From assembly GCA_959347315.1 (NCBI GenBank), contig OY365817.1:2328295-2392294 (forward strand): a DNA stretch of 64,000 nt, given 5' to 3'. Position numbers and translations under genes: made by a program. The DNA is from Bimastos eiseni. Taxonomy: Eukaryota > Annelida > Clitellata > Crassiclitellata > Lumbricidae. Under the pieces are notes generated by a model. The model made no database searches. It was not told the DNA's origin and worked only from the letters and a program-made list of their open reading frames with translations. Below, one piece after another: positions 54,801 to 60,800 of this stretch; positions within the stretch are counted from its first letter, which is position 1, and each line of letters starts with the position of its first letter.

Positions 54801-57800
54801 GACATGATTGGCTGTGAAGCAACGAACTCCTTGACTGTCGTTTGCATATTCTTTACACAAAAAAACAGCAAGTATGGCGACTGAATGTTAAGGTCAAGTT
54901 TTACAATAAGTCTTTTAATGTTCGTACGCAGTGACCTGTAGGTTAAAGCGAACGTCTTGTAGCATTATTGATAGTGTTCGATTGTAGGTACATGTCCCTT
55001 AACTGCACCCACCGTGAGCGTCATTATAATTAAAACAACATACATTAACACACACAAGATCACGCAGAGTCCTCAAGACCAGTCTCATAGGCAAGCCCAA
55101 AGAAATATGTGTGTGTGCATGCGACCATTTCTACAGCGCCTCATATCCACCGTAGGTGTGAAATGGTTGCAACTTCATACTCTTAGCATCCGCACATGGA
55201 GGCGAGTATCGAGTCCTCTCCATCATATTATGATCTTCCTATCGACACCGCATGGTCAGCGTATGGAAACCTCAAAGAAAGCTCAGAACTACATTGGTGA
55301 GATTTCGAATCCACGGCCGACAGTTGAGAATGCTAGCCACTATTGCCCACAACGCCAACTAGATCTTACACTGGAAACCTCAATACATCAACCTCTCTGG
55401 GTCATCTGTCTAGCATTCACATCGTGGGATGGGCAGGGGCTAGATCACACTGTCGGACGGCTGGATTGAATTTTGCGATGTTGCTATTTTTGAGTTGCAT
55501 AGACAGTTCTATAGATCTCCCTAAGTTCTGCGCATGCTGTGGCTGGTCACGGTAAAAGTTGTTTTAAATGAAGTTTTGTTCTGCCAGAAACTTATGCTAT
55601 ATTCTACAGAGTCTCTTGTTAGATGACGACCATTGCTACGCTCCATTGAACATTGACACCTACCGAACTCACGTATTCTGCATCTGAACATCCATATCGA
55701 GCCAAGTGTTTACACTTACGTCGTCCATTTCAGCTGCAGTGCATACGGCGCTAGGATCTTGTTTTCGCAGTTAGGCCTATTGTCACTGGATTACTGAATT
55801 TTTGATCTTTTCGGAAATTAATAATAATGGCTACGACAAGGAAGACAAGTCAGACGGATGAACTTCTAGAGTCTCTCCAGGATGATAGAATAATTTCTAG
55901 CCTTACCGCGCGTCTTTTCACTGGGATGTTTCCCCTTATCAAGAACCTGTTTAAAGAACTTGCAAAGGAGCTGACTGAATCTGTCAAAGAAATGGTGCGC
56001 GAAAAATCGGAGGAAACTATGGAGAAAGCAGCAAAGATGCTTCAGGTAAAATCTTCTCTTCTTGAAGATGAAATAGTCTCCCTAAAGAAAAGAATCCAAG
56101 CAACAGAAGTCCACGCAAGGTTTGATAACCTAATAATCCACGGCATTCCAGAACACTCAAACGTCGGCTCAATGGAAAGTCTTGGCACTAAAATCAGGTC
56201 GACTGGCAGATCAGCTCAGGAAGCGACTGATGCTGTCCTCAATCTCTTTAGGACTCAAATGAGATTGGATTTAACCAGCTCGGACATCTCAACAGCTCAC
56301 CGAATCTCAGCTACAGGAAATGTCCAACACCGTCCAATCATGGTGAGTTTCGCAACAAGGCGAGCCAGAAACGAAGTGTTTCAAGCAAAGAAGCTACTAC
56401 GCAAATCCATTGATTCTGAGCGTGTCTTTGTGAATGAACACCTTACCCACGAAAACGCTGGCATCTTTGCTCGTGCTCGTAAGCTCTACCGGGAAAAAAA
56501 GATCGCTTCCACGTGGACCTATGGTGGACTGGTGTACATCCACTGCTCTAGCAATTCCAGTGAAAGACCCAAAAAATCCTAACCTTGGACGAGCTGTATG
56601 AATGTATTACTCAGTCGGGAACTCCAGAACCGTCAGCTGGTCCATCAAATTGAATCATTTTGATCGCGATTGTATGGGTAGATATACAATCTCTTCCGTG
56701 CTGCTAAACGAAGCCTTCAATAAGGAACTTTCAACTACTTTTTCTTTATTCTGGTTACTGTTCTTTTGGAGTACGTTGCTCGCTAGCACTATCTTACTGA
56801 TCTGACGCATAAATTTCTGTTTGTCTTTATTTATACTCCATCAGTTAGTCTATTAAAAATTTTCCTGGAATTTATGCTATCTGACGATTCCCTGTGATTG
56901 TTTATTACCACGATAGGTCTTGTGCGGTTGCACGATGTTTAATTTTATTTTGCATCACGTGGGTTGGATTCTATGGTTTTATTAAACTAGCAATTAATCG
57001 TTGTTTCCTTTTTACTTGAATCTCATGTTATCTCTGATTAATTCGACTTTTGCTAAAATTCATAGTAGGCCTAGTCGTCGGCCTAGCAGTGTTGGTTGGT
57101 CACATGATGAGCTCAGTTCCAGCTCAGATGTTTAAGTGTGGCACGTGTACAGGGACATTAATTGAGAGTGATTCTATTGTGGCTTGTGCTATCTGCTGTT
57201 GTTGCTTCCACTTTCAATGCAGTACCCAACAAGTCTATGATACCTGTTCGTGGTTTTGTATGAAATGCATTACTCTACTTCTTCCATTCAATCACATTAG
57301 TGATGAGGCTGAATTTCAGTTAACCCTGCGCCAATTGTCATTAGAGGAGGTATTGATTGTTGAGAACGGGCCCTCGTTACAAATTTACGATGACACGCAT
57401 GATGATGGTCGAATTGCTAACAATGAAGATATAGATCCCGACGTGAATTTTTTCCAGTATAGACCCATTGACACTTGCTACCTCACTCATAAGTTTAAAT
57501 CTAAAATTAACCTCGAACTGAACCAACTTTTAGTTATGCATATTAATTGTAGAAGTCTTCAAAACAAACTCCATGACTTACAAATTTTGCTTGATACTAT
57601 CTATACCCACAGATATTATTGCAGTTACTGAAACCTGGCTCGATGAATCAACTAGCGAATTAATTCATTTACCTAACTATGATTTTGTTGGTGTAACGGG
57701 AAGAGGGGGTGGTGTTGGGTTCTTTCTCAATACTTCAATATCATATCATCGTGTGAATGTGACATTAGAATCGACTACTTATGAAAGTGTATTCATTAAT

Positions 57801-60800
57801 GTTCCTACTTCAAAGGGTGCATTTATCACCTTGGGGGTTATCTGTAGACCTTCGGGGCATAACCTAGATAAATTTAACTTGGAATTTGCGCTTCTCACAT
57901 CTACTTTGCCTAGAAAAAAAATAAATATTCTTATCTTGGGTGACTTTAACATTGACTTATTACCCTGTGCACGAACACCAACAAACTAATCAGTTCTATA
58001 ATACTTTGACTGCAAATTTTCTCTTGCCTACTATCACCAAGCCGACCAGAATAACTCCTACCACTTCTACGCTAATTGATAATATATTTTCTAATCTTAC
58101 TCCGCTGATTATGGATTCGTTTATTATAGTAACTGACTTCTCTGATCATCTACCTATACTTGCGCGTTTGCAAATTTCACCTCCAACCAAATCCCATATG
58201 GCCCCACCTCCGTATAGAAAATTAGATTCAGTTGCATTTGAGAAGTTTCAGTTACAATTGAGTAATATGAACTGGAATTCGGTTACCAAATTTTGTCAGA
58301 TCGATGACACTGATGCAGCATATGATGAATTCTCACAAAAGTTTAATACAGCCTTCAATCATGCTTTCCCGTTGCAAAATAAACCAAGAAGCAAGGCAAA
58401 TACATATAGGAGTCCCTAGATGACGGCTGGCCTTCTTAAATCTATTAAAAAGAAAAAGAAACTTTATTCAAATTTTATTAAAAATCCTAATGATCTAATA
58501 AAAATGATAAATGACTAATGATAAATAAAAATTTATTCAATATAGGAATAAATTTAAGTCTATAAGAACCAAAGCTGAAAAGCATTACTACAAATTAGAA
58601 TTTGCCAAATACTCATACGACTTGAAGAAAACTTGGAGAATTATTAAATCAATCATCAATGCTAAGAGTAATGGAGATGAGTTGGATTCCCTGCGATGGA
58701 TGGTGTCATTATAACGAACCAAGGGGATATCGCTGATACATTTAATAACTATTTCTCAGGGATTGCCCAATCCCTTGTAGACAAGATTTCGGATTCTATC
58801 AACACCTACCATAAGTACTTAAATTGCACGTTCTCACTCATTTGCAACCATACCTACAACTCCCCTTGAGATTGTTAACATTAGTAAATTAATTAAACAC
58901 ACTTATAGCTCAGAGGTTGATGATTTAAATTCTATTTTTGTTCGACCGATCATGGATTATATTGCCTCTCCGTTATCTGAAATATTTAATTGCTCTTTTA
59001 CTAATGGTCAATTTCCCTCCGCTATGAAGACAGCTAAAATAATTCCATTTCATAAGCAAGGACCTAAAGATGAAATTGGAAATTATAGACCCATTTCCAT
59101 CTTACCATACTTTTCTACGTTACTTGAGAAATTAATGCACATCAGGTTAACTGATTATATAAATAAAATGAACATTCTTTATCCTGCGCAACACGGTTTT
59201 CAAGCTGGTCATTCCACTGACTTGGCCCTACTGACTCTTCAAGATAGGATTTCCTCAATTTTGGACCGTAATGAATATTCGATTGGTTTATTCCTAGATA
59301 TTGCCAAAGCTTTCGATTCAGTTAATCACAACATATTACTTTCTAAATTGGAACACATTGGTATTCGAGGCATCCAACTTGAATGGTTCTCGAGTTATCT
59401 AAATAACCGGTATCAGCTTGTATCAATTCGTGGCTCATACTCAAAAGTCAATCCTATAAAATACGGGGTGCCTCAAGGGTCTATTTTAGGCCCCTTACTA
59501 TTTCTTTTGTTCATTAATGATTTGCCTAATTCATCGTCTTTGACAACCTTTATTTTATTTGCCGATGACACAAAAGTTTTCTTTTCACATAATTCGTATG
59601 AACAGCTAATCCAAATTGTGAATCAGGAAATACCGCTACTATCAGATTGGTTCAAATGTAATAAGCTATCATTGAACCTATCAAAAACCAACTACATTTT
59701 ATTCAGTGCCCATCGTAAAAAATGCAACCCAACGATGGGGTCTCATAATATTAACATAGATAGCTATTCTATTCCCCAAGTCTCTTCTGTAAAATTCTTG
59801 GGCATTCTACTTGATCAACACTTAACTTGGACCAATCGTATATCTTTCATTTCTTCAAAAATTGCTAAAACATTGTTATTTTATCTAAGATATCGTTTCT
59901 ATTACCCACCCGCCATCCAGTCAATCTATATTACACACTCATCCAACCTTACGTATCCTACTGCAACTCAATTTGGGCTTCAAATTACCCTACCCGTCTC
60001 ATCGGACTACTTCGTCTCCAAAAAAGAGCAGTTAGAATTATATCTGGTTCTGGATTTTCCATTTCATCTGCTATCTTATTTAGCCGGTATGAAATTCTAA
60101 CAGTGACTCAGATCAGAGACCTCCAAATTGGCATCTTTATGTTGAAATATAGAGCTAACTTACTCCCGCGCATTTTTGATCGTCACTTTATAAAAATTTC
60201 TGACATTCACACATACGAATTAAGGTCGGCTGATAATCTCAGACCAATTCGCTACCGTGTAGATACCCGAGGTTTCTCACTAAAAAACGTAGGGTCCGTT
60301 GTTCTGGAATTCACTACCTTTGACTTTAAAAATTCTGAATACTTTCTTAGTATTTAAGTCACATTTACGTAGCTACTTGATTTCTCATGCTTCTTTTAAA
60401 TGTGTAAATTAGGGTAGTACAACCATTGTTTCTTTGAAATGTGTAATTTAGGTTAGTACAACCATTGTTTAATTTACTTGAATGACTGTACAATGTGCTA
60501 TTTAGTTAACTAGCTTAAGTGTTATTGCGTCTAATTAATTTGTCTTCTATCTTTTTTCGCTCTTTATTATCCTGCCTCCTGTCTCAATTTGAAAGTTTGT
60601 TTGTGAATCATTTAGTGTCCCTTATTAGCGGGGCCTTCTTGGCCCCTTTAGGTAACTCCCATTGTAGTCTAATTACCTTGCTACTTATTATATCTACTTG
60701 TACGTTATGATTTGGACACAATAAAAGAGCATGTTATGTTATGTTCATTATGAGGATCTTTATCCACCAACAGATTTACCTCTCTGTCCTATCGACTGAC

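Larger units (their letters stand above)
55827..60756 (+). mobile_element. CR1/L2-group LINE, nearly full length
   Basis: ORF1 intact; ORF2 present in order (PHD-like finger, AP endonuclease, reverse transcriptase, C terminus) but broken by several frameshifts and stops. The 3' end is ACACAATAAAAGAGC followed by (ATGTT)n, the short tandem tail typical of this group. It lies antisense in dynein intron 3. Confidence 0.92.
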
